NCBI GenBank assembly: GCA_019055375.1
Contig: JAHQIW010007140.1
Location: 275,120-339,119 of the forward strand
Direction of reading: 5' to 3'
Source of the DNA: Parelaphostrongylus tenuis
Taxonomy: Eukaryota > Nematoda > Chromadorea > Rhabditida > Metastrongylidae
Length of the DNA stretch: 64,000 nucleotides
The notes below the pieces were generated by a model. It saw only the letters and a list, made by a program, of their open reading frames with translations, was not told where the DNA came from and made no database searches. Positions 1 to 12,319 of the stretch are shown piece after piece. The position numbers and the translations under genes are program-made. The number at the start of each line of letters is the position of its first letter. Within the stretch, counting starts at the first letter, position 1.

Positions 1-3000
1 AAATTAACTGTTTGAATACGACGTCAAGATTTTGTGATAGAAATCTTAGCCAAAATTCCCATTATAGACAATTCTAATATTTGCCTTGTAAAACATCACA
101 ACGCTAGACCCCGAAAACAGCAGAGAAAGGCTGGGATGACTTGAAATACGAGAGGAATGGAAATTGGAATTGTTCTGTAAAATTTTTTCCAAATAACGCG
201 TTGCCCCAAAAGCTCCCTCACCTAGAAGAAATGCTCCAGGATATAATAAATTTTTTAACATTGACAATGAAGTCAATAAACAGGAAATTTCTTAGAATTG
301 ATGGATTGATGCCTTAGCAAATAAAGAGTCAATTGGGACCTGATCTGACTAGCCATGAAAATTTCGTAGTCCGCTGATGAAACAGCCATCGATGAAATAC
401 TCATAACATTGACATTGAAATTTTGAGAAGTAGCAAGATGTCTCCAAGACTGATGGATCAATGCCTCCAGCAAATGAGGAATGAATGGAGTCGTAATGTA
501 TTTAACCATGGAAATGCCACACTCCGCTGATGAAGCAACCATCGACGGTGTGCTAACATGAGGCCCTCATAAATCTTCAAGGCTATGACTAACGCTTCCT
601 GTTTCTCCTCGTATTATAGTCGTAACTATTCCGTTTAATTTCCAGGACACACTATCTACTAACCTCGGCCTAAGTTGATTAACTCAGTTTTTTCCGGAAA
701 AGCAGATGTGAGGTAATTCACAACTGTATCGATCGAATGGAATAATACAGTAGAATAATATTACAATGGTTGACATTTGGCTGTTCCGCCTTTTAGAGCT
801 TGGAAGATTCACTTTCTGACATACAGTGTATTCAGTCAAATACTTTCATAGCCAGAGCAAACAAAACTTCATAGGAAAACACTTAGTTGCTTAGTAAACA
901 GCTTTCAAATAAATATCAACGTCTTTTTTGTTTCACGCCCCACCAGCCATTGTACACACGAGCCGTACCGAGTCTTACATGTGCATGCAGTGTGGCTTGG
1001 CTCAAATGAGGAAAATTTGACCTAAAATCTTCATCGCTCATTTTTGGAGTTGTTGATAAAAATCTAAATGCTTTGAAAGTTTCCCCACAAAAATTTCATA
1101 TTTCCGTGGGAGGATAGCCCTCGTAAACCTCTTCGCTATGTGTCTTATTGTTTGAGACAGACACAGAGCTGTTTGCCCGTTTTGTCAATAAAATCGTTCC
1201 CTTGCGTTTACAAGAGATTAGATAATTTATCTCTGGCTTATAGAATCACCGTCTTTAACGCCAATGCATATTTTAAGTTTATCGTAGTACATAGTCGGTC
1301 ATATAGTGGGTTGAAAACCAACTGGTGTTTGAAAGCATTTGGCGGTATTTTAATCACTGTTACGAATTTCTCTAGGTCTACGCTTTTCAAAGATCGTTAT
1401 ATAGTTGCACTTATTTCGTTTTAAATAAGGGGTAGGGTGAATGGGACTCACTGTCGCTGCATTTATCGTTTTGGATCTAATTTCTCCTCTAAACCTATCA
1501 TGAGGAGCTACAGTTGCTAGCCTCGGTAACCACTGGAGATGGCATTTCGCGTGCCAAGTTCAATGGTGCTACCTTCTGTTTTCTTCCTGTGAACACACTG
1601 GCGGCTGTACGAAACATATTTCTTGTAAGCGCTCTTTCTGGGAGAAAGGTGAGAGGAAAGATTATGAACAACTTATGCTTTTGTTATTCGGCTTTTGGCT
1701 CCATTTAGAGCAGCATTTGTGTAGAAATTAATTTGATGTACGCTGACTGATATTTAGCGATTTGATATCATCGTCTTTTGTGTTATGCATGGCAATGTAG
1801 TCATTGATATACCAATAGTAAAGGAGTAGCCAAAAAGTGAGTGCGGAGGCTTCAGCTTCACAAGAAAACGCAATGGCAAAAGTGGGGGCAGTCGCTGTCC
1901 CATTACCAGTCCTCTGATTTGTGTGTTGAATCTTCAGGTTGCCTAAGGAGCTAGCGGATGGCCTACACTGTAGATTGATTCGACACGTTAATGTAAAGGA
2001 CGAAAACGTTGAGGAACCCCTTATTGTACGCGCCGTTGGGACGCGCATTGGGGAAACGATCCAGGAGCACTTGGGTATGAGTGCGATGGGCTGGAATGTG
2101 TTTTAACAAATGGACAAGTTTTAGATTTATAAATTAAGCTATTCCGTTTGTGGGATCCAAGATCAGGCCCACAACAGCTTTTTTCTTCTGATGCAAGTCT
2201 TTATAGCTGTCACTTGAGAAGAACCGTGTATGGTGGATCACAGCACGAATGAAGCAGCCTATTATTCATTGTTGGAGACAATGAAAGGAGATGTAAAAGG
2301 CTTGATTTCAAAGTCAATCCAAACCTATCAGAATCAAGAGAGTGGGCATTTTTGTTTGAAAATTGGTATTGGTTCAGATATTTGGGTGAACAGCAGTTCC
2401 ACAGAAATCTTGTGCCACCTATTAATGCAAAAACCGGCTTTTGCTACAAGATTGTCATCAAAAACTTCTTCATAGGAGTTTGCACTTGAACTCCTAGATT
2501 ACCATCTTCACACCTTCTGCGGACTTCAGATTTTCTTTGATACGTTTCATTGTCTTTCATTTCTCATTTACGGGCGTTATCCAGATTGTAGGTGGACTTT
2601 GTTGTGTTTGAGAATCTCTTGATTTCCCCACATCGATATATTCAGTGCTGGCTGATCGCTTTTTGGAATGGAATTTAGGAAAAAAAGTGCTACATGATTC
2701 CCGAGTATTCTCCATCGGAAGTTTTCGTGTCTTGTTGACGAAGTCAGCGATTCTTGTGACAGATGCTAATCCTACGATTAGCTGATCAACCACTCGAGAG
2801 CGGCACACAGATTATTGAAGAATCTCTAGTTTTTGCCATGCTATGAAGTGCGTAATCATGGGACAACACTAAATTATGCACATCAGCATGTAAAAAAGAA
2901 TATTTGGACCAGCCAAGAGTATTCGAGTCACTTCCTGTGCCTTCATCAAAGGACGCTGTGCTACATAAGATCACAACTACACTAGCTCGAAACAGCAAAG

Positions 3001-3815
3001 AACTTTAATTACTTTCAACAGCATCAAATGTGTTATCAGAAACTTTATAGAAGAAAGAATATTCAGTTGAAAGGACAACGGATGATATTGCAGGTGTAGT
3101 AGATTTATGGGAGGCCATTTGGATGGAGTTGTATCGCTGAAGCTATATTTAGACTTCAATCTATAAAAAGGATGAAGAATAGAAGACAGAGCTTTTAGTG
3201 TTGATCAATTCTTTCGGAACACGATGTATTCGGCATTACTACGCATCGTTAAAAGTAATTGAATCTGTATCCCTGTACAATGGCTAGCGGTCTCCTGCTG
3301 ATCTATCAAGCCAGTGCTACTAACCTCCCATACAGTCTGGTAACTTGTCAGACTTGAAAGTGTGAAAACCTGTTGATCTTGCTTTGCGGGATGAAGCCAA
3401 CGACCATTTAGGTTTTGCGGGACACCAAAAAGCTTTCGAAACGCATTGTGTGCTATACGGCTCTCCCTAAGACGTATCCGACGCTAAAGTGTTGCGTGAT
3501 CTAGCATGATGATTCAATTGATATTACTTTCTATGAATACGTGTGCATTGAGCATTGCCATGAAAGTGCGTTCTCATAATTCTACGCCACATCTTAAAGT
3601 AGCTAATAATGAGTCAACAGGTGACCGAAAATCACTATTTGCGTGAACTGAAACGAAGGTGATTTTAAGAGAAGTATCATATTACTGTATCGAAATTATG
3701 TTTGCACCATCATTGTAGTTCTGACAGCTTGCACATTAGAATGAAGAATTTTTTTTGTTTAAAACATCGTAAAAACCAATGAAATTAAAATTGCGAACAA
3801 ATACTCAAGTAACTT
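1..3815. other. Gene-free stretch
   Basis: No exon, RNA gene or recognisable transposon could be supported here apart from the tandem duplication at 259-560. The open frames are short, lack family motifs and are not flanked by convincing splice sites. Confidence 0.5.
259..560. repeat. Two diverged tandem copies of a unit of about 140-150 bp
   Basis: The unit beginning ACATTGACAATGAA near 260 recurs from ACATTGACATTGAA near 405. Both copies contain GATGGAT-AATGCC-AGCAAAT followed by CCGCTGATGAA-CA-CCATCGA. On the minus strand both copies are open in one frame (542 down to about 273), so the unit may come from a coding repeat. No protein family was recognised. Confidence 0.6.
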
Positions 3816-3819
3816 CATA

Positions 3820-4430
3820 CTACTTTTCGTTCCGAGTGTTATTGAGACCTCGCTCAAAATGATATAATCTGATGACATAATTTAGGCCTTGTTGAGGTAT
3901 GTTGGAGCACTCATGCAGTCCAAGACAAGCGTCTCGGCATTACAGTTTCGTCGCTTACACGGTGCTTTTTGAGTCAGTCAGTTCCGCGAAGAAATATCTC
4001 CTGCAAAGAGGAGTCGCCTCCAAATATTTACACGCGCCGTCAAATGATGAAATGAACGAACGGGCAGTGTTGCCCACGTTCTATACTGTATAGTGCCCTA
4101 ACAGACCTCATTAAAATCTCAAAATATGCTATCAAGTTATATCGTTCCGAGCGAAGTCTCAAAAACACTCGAAATGAAAGGTATGGCGACCATGTTTTAG
4201 CAGTCACGAGCAATCGAGTGTACAACACTTTCCGTTCGATGATTTTTCACTTGACAGGCGCGTGCAAATATTTCGGCGACAGCTCTTCTATGAAAGGGAT
4301 ATCTCCCGAGGAACCAACTGAACTGAAAGGCACCGTGCAACTGACGAAACGCAATGCCGAAACACGTGCCTTGCACTACATAAATGCCTAACAGATTTGA
4401 TGAAAGGCTCAAAACATCTAATCAGATTTT
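3820..4430. mobile_element. F1 foldback element, old copy
   Basis: The left half carries CGTTCCGAGTGTT-ATTGAGACC and GCTCAAAATGAT. The right half carries their complements, including AAACACTCGAAATGAAAGG, CACGAGCAATCGAGTGTACA and AAGGCTCAAAACATC. The same blocks build the younger F1 copies near 57-63 kb. Arms are strongly diverged and no intact coding frame is present. Confidence 0.65.
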
Positions 4431-4439
4431 ATATTATTG

Positions 4440-7240
4440 TGTTCAACGTTTCAATACTATTGCCTGCTAAAGGTAATCTTTCGTAATTATGCACTTCGGT
4501 ACTCAAGAAAGAAGTTTAAGCAGCAAAAACGCATTAAAAGACGTTTCGCATGTTCAAAACAGAGTCACGTCTTTTTAGGATAAAAAGCCGACTCCTTGTG
4601 TATGTGTAAATTTAAGCATTTTTAATTTGTAAAGTACATTATAACCTTTGAAATAGTGGTGGTTCAAATTGAAAGCGATAATCATTTCCGCACTGCTCGA
4701 CTATAAGAATTATTCAGTAACAACTGTCTTATTCCATGGTGAACTTCGTGTAGAAAAACTAACGAAATTGCAAATGAAATGGTTTTTATTCAAATCCTGA
4801 AAACTTGCGTCGTCTGTGAGTTTACGTCATTAAGAATTCCCTCAATCTTACAGAAAAGTTTCGAATGAATGACACAAACTAACGTTTACATTGCAACCAC
4901 AGGATCACTTCCAAAACTCATTATCTTTTCATTTTTCCCACCGATGCTGTAAGTTTTAACTTCGGGCAAAAATGGTGGTCTTCAAAATGTAAACGTCACT
5001 TTACTTATGATGATATACTAGACAATTAATATCTTCATCATTACGCTTTGGTGTGCAAAATAAGTACAATGAAAATGTTTTGAAATAATTAAGTTTCATA
5101 TCTCAAGTTCTCTCATCCGTACATCAAGCAAGTTGATTTTGAAAATGCTCTCATAATCTTTTCATATACAGTAAAAAACAGAGACCGATTGCGAGTAAAG
5201 TAAGCTGCTTTACATTACTGTGGTTGTGGTACAAATTATTGAACAGAGCGCTGCTGAGATAGGGCTATAGCACAGTGGTGGTGAAGCCGTTCAACAAGAT
5301 TTTGTTTTTTGACCAACCAAGCTCTTTCTCTTTAGGATTAGGAAGTCGTTACTAGACTGGCCTCTATTGAGTACCTGAGAAAACCGCAACATGGCATTCC
5401 CCTACATTAGGGGCCGTTATGCACAGATTGTACAACTTCATTTTATGCTAATAGGATATGATTGCACAGAAGGCGAGTGCTTTTCAATTTTAGGAGTTGA
5501 TTACGCACCAAAAATAAAGGAGAGTGATTAGAAGAACATGCTCCACATAGAATAAAAGAAACGCAGAACGTTTTCCTTAAAACAAAGAAAACTTAATCAA
5601 GTAAAGAGAATAGGGAGCAGTCTCCAAACTGTGAGATCTAGTGGCCAATGCGACCTTCCATAGACGTCATAGCGAATCGAACAAAAATTAGGCGTAAACG
5701 CCAGTGTGTCAAAACGCGGTGTTAAATTAACAATCACAAAGCGGGTTATTTTCCCTGGAATATCAAACATTCTTAGTTGTTCAAAAACTCAAAGGCAAGA
5801 CTAAGATAAGTGGGGTCATCGATGGAGCAGTGGTTAACTTATAGAGCTTTCGTAGAGACCAATAGCGGGTTCAAACCCTAAGAGTCTTCAAGTTTGGTCC
5901 GTATCTTAGAACTATGGTGGTTATATTCTACATCGTACACTGCTGTTACGCATCATTAGGGCAAAAAATGATGTTGTATTGCTATTAAGTGAGCGTTTTT
6001 CTACTCATTCATTAGAATGAATATAATTGTAAAATTATGCCGAAAGGATTAACAAAAACTTCTCTAGGTTCATTCATATGACTAAATTAGTAGAGCATCG
6101 AAGAATAAGTAGAAGAAAGTCTGGTAAGACGTTTTTCTTCAGTTGCATTTGGTTTTATTGAATTTTCTGAGCTGCAATCAACCTCATAAAAATAAGCACG
6201 GAAGAAAACGAATAAATCAGTGATGAATAGTATGAACTCATAAGGAAAGCTTGCTTAATGGCCTCTTATATTTAACAACATAAAGAAAATTTACACAACA
6301 GGTTCCCATTGCCGTAGAAACCGGCAGAAGTTGGTTGCATCGCGTTCTATTAATGGTGGCGTTTAGTTATAAAACATTTAAGATGATCCTGTTTGACTGA
6401 ATGCAGCTTTTTTCTCCACTTAATTTGTTATTTTATGGAAGTAAATGAAAACGAAGACAACGATCGGAAGGGTAAAAGAGGAATCCATTGAAAATCGAAA
6501 TTATTGATATATTATGTCACTTAATCATATTCTATGATCTGTAGATTTGATATTCTGAAGCACACAAGTGTAAGGTGTGTGGCGTAATGGCTAGGGGTGC
6601 CGTGTAGACGCGGGTGATAGCTGGTTCAAAAACTATTCATTCGCTTCTATGAGATGAGGAACTTGCACCGCACGCACCAAAAACGACTATCGAAAAAACA
6701 GCAGATGCTTTCGGTGATTATTTGGAAGAGATCTACTTTACTTCAAGAATACCCAAGAAATCCCGCTTCAGCAGAATCTATAACATTCATGGAGAAGAAG
6801 TCTAAATCCAACATAAATCCCAGCATTTTCATGGATGACGGATTCGAGACCATGAATCACTATTCATACACCATGCAAAGGTGAAATTAATTTCAAAAAA
6901 GTCGTCTACAAGGGGCATGGACATGATCTCACCTCAGCAGGTGCGCCACAGTGGTCTTCAGCGGCAGCACTTCGTTCAACAATCTCCAACATATTTTGAT
7001 TTTCTATGACTTAGATAGAATAAGCTTCCAATTTCGGCGACTATCTGCTAATGATCATCCATCAACAAATCGGTTCGTTCAACTTCAGTTTATTCATGAA
7101 AACCCCTGCTTTTCTAAAAGTCTGGAAGTTTCATATGACTAATATTTGTCTCAAAAATCTGGAAGAATCCGTTTCGAAAGTGCATAAAACTTTACTTATA
7201 GAAGAGGTTGGATTTCCCCAAGAGGATTGGCTAGGAAGAA
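4440..7240. other. Gene-free stretch with tRNA-like relics
   Basis: No coding exon is supported. Two segments resemble decayed tRNA-derived units: about 5820-5885 (GGAGCAGTGGTTAA followed by GCGGGTTCAAACCC) and about 6575-6635 (GTGTGGCGTAATGGCTAG followed by AGCTGGTTCAAA). Both keep only A-box- and B-box-like blocks. Confidence 0.4.
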
Positions 7241-7247
7241 AGACACT

Positions 7248-7425
7248 GTGAAACTGACGAGAATGTTAAGGTCGCAACACGCGTGTACTGCGTAACACGC
7301 AACACTGTAAAACTGCCCAAAACGGACCACATGTTAATATCAAAAGATAAATATCAGGCATATTGAAATTTGAGCGCAGTCTCTTAAAAAAACACTCGCA
7401 ATGAACGGTGTGATATATGGAGATT
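7248..7425 (-). mobile_element. F1 foldback element, half-copy
   Basis: The segment holds AAACTGACGAG, an ATCAGGCATATTGAAATTTGAG block and AAACACTCGCAATGAACGG. These match one arm of the F1 family; the opposite arm is absent or unrecognisable. Confidence 0.5.
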
Positions 7426-7639
7426 GGTGTTCAATATCACGTAAGTATTAAGTTACCTCGTAACTTCTTTCGCATTATTGTTTTGCCTAGTTTTTTTTTT
7501 CTATTTCAGATTAGGTTATTGTCGAAAGGTTTCAGTTGGTTGGAAAATTTCTAGTAGATTCAGTTAGTAGACTATAAAAGAACGAAGGCTCACCAGCTTA
7601 AACCAGGACGTTATAAATAGGTAAAGACTCGCTATCTTG

Positions 7640-8065
7640 ACTAAAGCCCTCAGAGGATTTGCTTCCGATCTCTGAGACTGACATAGCATGTTATTTGGGA
7701 ACTGCTCGACAACGACCAGACAGTTAGTGCTGAATTCTACGGGGAATAGCTTCAGAAGTTGGCACCGGAAGTACGAGGGAAGCGTGCGAAACGGCTCAGT
7801 GTCGCCCCTCTCCATGATAACGCCCGACCTTACATTACAAATTCGACATGCTACATTTTGGAGGAGCTGGAATGAACCATGACTACATTCACCACATCAC
7901 CCTGATATTGCTCCATCGGATCATGATTTATTTTGCACTCTGAAGCAGCACTGTGGAAAAAAGAAATTGATGTTGACAACCAGTCCAAAAAGACCTCACC
8001 GACTTCTTTGATCGCCAGCCTCATTCTTTTCATGATGAATGCAGTTAGTGTTTGCCCAGCAAATG
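7640..8065 (+). pseudogene. Mariner transposase relic (C-terminal half)
   Basis: In shifting + frames the segment reads ELLDNDQTVSAEFYGE, then LHDNARP near 7810, then SPDIAPSDH-like residues near 7910, and a C-terminal KKDLTDFFDRQP. These are the catalytic-domain landmarks of a mariner-family transposase (DN of LHDNARPH; the D of SPDLAPSDYHLF). Frameshifts and stops occur throughout and the N-terminal half is missing, so it is a dead relic. Confidence 0.8.
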
Positions 8066-8588
8066 GCTGCTTGTCTTGGACATGTTAGTGATTATATTGT
8101 TAATCAATTGATTTCTTTGAATAAAAAATAATAGAACTAATATAGTTATGGTAGAATCTAGCTTCTTATCGCTTCGCATGGTGAGAATGAATGCGGCTCA
8201 CTTTATTCAGAGAAAATTTGCTGACTTTCTTAAGTTTTGTACGATTTATAGCACTATGATTTGTCGTCAGAAATATTGTGGAAAAACGTCTGAGCATAAA
8301 AACCCTATGAAAAAAGTGGGATTTTGTACAAATACTTCGGCATAATTCCTAGAGAGTTGCTTTGATTATTGTGAAAAAAAGAATCGGATTCGCTTTACAT
8401 TCGACGTAATGCTTTTCCAGGGTTACTTCAGACTAAATGAGAAATTAAATATAAATAATATAATACAATGTAAATGTTTATAATTGAGAACGCCTCCGAT
8501 TGCTGGATACCAATTCTGTTAGGCTATGAAGAAACTATCACTTATTTGGTCTTGTTTTATCAACATATAAACAGATCATAGATATGCC

Positions 8589-8962
8589 TGGTTGTTATTC
8601 TTGAGCCATGCATGTGATCTGTTCAGGGTACTTATGCAGTGCAACATACGTGCTTCGGCCTCGCAGCCTCGTCAGTTGCACGCTGCCTTTTGTTCAGTCA
8701 ATTTCTCGGGGATCTAGTCCTTATATAGAGGAGTCGACGATGAACGTTTTACACGCGCATCTAAGTGATGAAGTCGCCGAACGGGCAATGTTGTACACTC
8801 GATTGCTCTTTGCAGTTATCGTAAAATATCATACCTTTCGTTTCGAGTGTTTCTTTGAGAAGAGCTCATAACAGACCACGTGCATGGCTCAAAAATGATC
8901 ATCAGGCATATTGAAATTCCAGCGTGGTCGCAAACAAATACTCGGAACGAGGAGAAAGATAA
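8589..8962. mobile_element. F1 foldback element
   Basis: The arms are GATATGCCTGG-TTATT-TTGAGCCATGCATGTGATCTG on the left and CAGACCACGTGCATGGCTCAAAAATGATCATCAGGCATATTG on the right. The interior has CTCGTCAGT, GACGATGAACGTTTTACAC and GTACACTCGATTGCTC, all shared with the F1 copies near 57-63 kb. It is older than those copies. Confidence 0.7.
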
Positions 8963-8989
8963 TGGATACTTTCTGTCTTTTAAGCACAT

Positions 8990-11625
8990 TATGGAAGTCG
9001 ACAGACGGAAAAACATCGGTATAGAAGAAACGTATGGAAAAAAGTTCTCTTCAATTATCGCAAATCGTACATAGAGCCTCAATCTGAATCGGAATTTTGA
9101 ACAAGTATTGAGTTGCGAGTGATATTGGTTCGGCTACTTAACTAGAAAGAAAGAAAGAAGAAGAAAACTTCGAAAATATTCCTCTATACTTTCAGTCACA
9201 GCTGATATATTCAAAAAGAATCAGATAAAACGAAAATCAGAGAGGAACTGTAGAAAAACGCAAGTTGCAACTTTTGGGATCGGAGTCGAAGAATGATTTA
9301 TAATCAAAATGAATGGCGCGTTTTATTGTACCGATAGTAGACGGAAAGTGAACAGAAAAGAATACTGCAAAGAAAATGCAGAACATGACGTTGTGGAAGG
9401 CTAATGGACCACATAATGTTGCGGAAGGTTAATAGACACAATCGCACACTAACGTAGTCGGTTGGAGATACAATCTATAGATGCAACCAAAAGCTGGCAG
9501 GAACCTTAGCGAATTCCGATCGTATCGCTGGCCGAACTGGACCTAAGAAGGTAAACTCTCATCAAAGAAGCCATTATGAAGATGTATGGATTTGCCCTCA
9601 TAGCTTTACAGCATCAAAAGTAGTGGTAACAAGCCGTCTCACATTAGGCACAATAATAATACAGTATAACATCGCTACAAACATTACAGGCTTGACTCAA
9701 AGGTGTTTTCAAGTGGGTGACAATGTCCAGGCCTGTTAGAGACTTCTACGAAGCACGAGAAAAATCGTTGCTTGGTGTAATGAGCAATTAATTTCTTCTG
9801 CCTACCTGAAACCGACGCACACGTCCCGTTAGCTTTCTGCTTCATTTGAGACAGCCAACAAAGGATATGGGAGGACCTCAGGATATATACAGGGAGAGGT
9901 AGGCGGTAGGAAAATCCAAACCTGCTTTTCTTGAGCTTTTTTTGAAATCAAGTGGGAAGTTGATAATCAAGTTTTCAAAGTGAACAAAGTCTGTCCTAAG
10001 ATTTTTGGAATGATTATAGGATAATTTACATGAATATTAGATTTTGAAAATAGTGTGAATGAATCTTCCATCATCCTGTTGGAGTCATAGATCGGCAGTC
10101 CATTCATTTTAATACATACACGTCGACAATAATGGCTTGCAGAAGTTGTTATAAAACGCTATTCGTACGCCCCATCTTGTAAAATGTGCTTAGAAAAACG
10201 TCAAACGTGCCACCAACTGTAAGCTACCACTTCATAATGTTGGACAGAGATAAATTCCCCGTGGTAATCACGTCGTTCCCTCCTAAAAAATGGCTGACAT
10301 TTAAACAAAGCTAATCAGCTGTAAAGAGCAGTTTGAAGAAAAATTCGTTATAAAAAATTCTATGCCTTAAAAATTTCAAAAGAACCCCGAGCTTCGTAGT
10401 AGTGGAGTGGAACGAAACGATAGGCTCTCTCGTTGCGACTAATGATATGAATTGAGAAACGAAGCCAATTTGTTTCTAGTTTCATGTGACTTCTTTACGT
10501 CAATGATCGCTCTTTGAAATTTCGATTTATATGCTATGTCATTACGTACGCTTCCAATCCCGAAACTTTGTATCTACCTCGAAAAATCTTTGAAAAGGTC
10601 TTCGAACATTTCGCGTCCTTTCCGACTGTGGCTCGAGGACTTCGCCTGTTTCATGAATGTGATGGAATGCTGGTTGAGACGATTTTCCCAGGGATTTTAG
10701 GAATAGCCGAGAAAGACATCTGCACGGGAGAACGCTGGGTAAGGAGGCCAGACCTTGTTTACTCAAGTGCCATCATCATTCACTGGACTATACCCTTTTC
10801 CTTTTGAAATTGATTGTAGATTATATAATGCTCAAAAGATATGCTGCTGCTGTACATGTAACTCTGGGATAAACAAAAGGTGTATGTCAACGGTACTAAT
10901 TTCATGATGGATTTTAGTGACTACATTGTGGCTCTATCACCTTATTCAATTTGATACTGCTTTATACAACACAATGAAAACTTTCCACACACTAAGATTT
11001 TTATAAAATTGAAGATTTGGCGTGAAATATTGTGCTAGGTCTTGCTCTAAGCAGACATTTTTGTCAATGGGGCATCATTATCGTATCCTACAGTTGTTGC
11101 TTACTGAACATGATATGATAGGCCAGCATGTTTCACTTTTATCACGCACGGTCATAGCTTTTTCTAGCGACTATTTAAAAAAACGGTGAGGATTGCAAAA
11201 TTACTATGTGCTTTTGTGGCTTTCTTCACGCTTTGATTTTTCCCTCAAATTTTCGTATCACCATTCAGCAATGCAAGAATCGTCAACAAGCTAGGTAAAG
11301 TCTTAATATCGTCATCCTCCATCAACCCTTTTCTTAGTCTGTGAGGAACGCTTTCTGACCACGCATTCCTCCCTTTTGTCTATAAGCCAATAACTGCTTA
11401 TGAAAAATTTGAGAACGCTGGAAAACAGTTGATTAGGTCACCATTGATTGTTAAATGTAGAAAGTTGATTAGGCGCGATCACACTGATTAATGAGCGGAG
11501 AAAAGGATGAATGGTCAAACCGCAAGTGAACCGGACTATCTTCTTAGATGACAGTGCACAACTACGAGTCGAATGGAGAATATACTAAGGCTCATACATC
11601 ATATGAAGAAGGGCCAGTGATAATA
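8990..11625. other. Gene-free stretch
   Basis: No gene is supported. A two-copy direct repeat of about 28 bp (unit like TTGTGGAAGGCTAATGGACC) occurs at about 9390-9445. An open stretch at 10514-10807 (+) has no recognised motif and its reverse strand is also open. Confidence 0.45.
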
Positions 11626-11629
11626 TTCC

Positions 11630-12313
11630 TGCACAAGAAGTTTCAATAGGAGTGTTAGTAATCATTCGAAAGCTTGAACTGTGCCTGGAGCCGTACTTGG
11701 CCGGTTTTAAAAAGACTTATTTATGGCGTTGTAACAGTCAAAATCAAATTATGCTTCAAATCGGCACCGCAATTCAAATATTGCCTCGCAGGAAGCACGA
11801 AACGCACATGAACGTGGAGAAAATCTTCCAGTATTTGAGCCAAACGTTCAATCTGTAGTTTCGAAAAACAATTCCTAATTGAATAACAAGAATCCTACTC
11901 TTCTATGGGCCACGGAAGGACCAATCGATCGACCGGCGTGTTGAAACGGCCATATCCGCCCTGCGCTCCGACCCCCTTCTGCCATCGCCCCCTACCCTCG
12001 CAGAAAAGCCAAAATCTCCTTGCCCGCGTATGTGAATTTGATCTTATTTTCCCTGCTGCACTGCAGCGAAACGCTCTTTCCAGAATAAAAGCAAAGCGCT
12101 GGAATCCATAAATCTTACGTTATCGAATGTTCACTAATAGTCTATAAAAGAGCGCTGTCCGGCGAGAAATGTGCGCAGTGAAACATGATTTCATTTTGAA
12201 CTTTACGTCATTGTACAAGAGTCTTTTTGATAACGGGGCACTTACATCTGTAGCCAGAGATTCAAACTTTCGATTGATTACTAATGCTCCTATTAAGATT
12301 TCTTGCACAGCGA
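11630..12313. mobile_element. F2 foldback element (copy a)
   Basis: The left end reads GCACAAGAAGTTTCAATAGG and TAATCATTCGAAAGCTTGAA. The right end reads TTCAAACTTTCGATTGATTA and CTCCTATTAAGATTTCTTGC, the inverse. The interior of the right arm holds the block GCAGCGAAACGCTCTTTCCA and CCGGCGAGAAATGTGCGCA, shared with F2 copies near 43, 50 and 54 kb. There is no credible coding frame. Confidence 0.75.
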
Positions 12314-12319
12314 ATGAAG

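Noticed and set aside
10514..10807. + strand open frame of 97 codons
   Set aside because: Open on both strands and no motif seen; not enough to call an exon.
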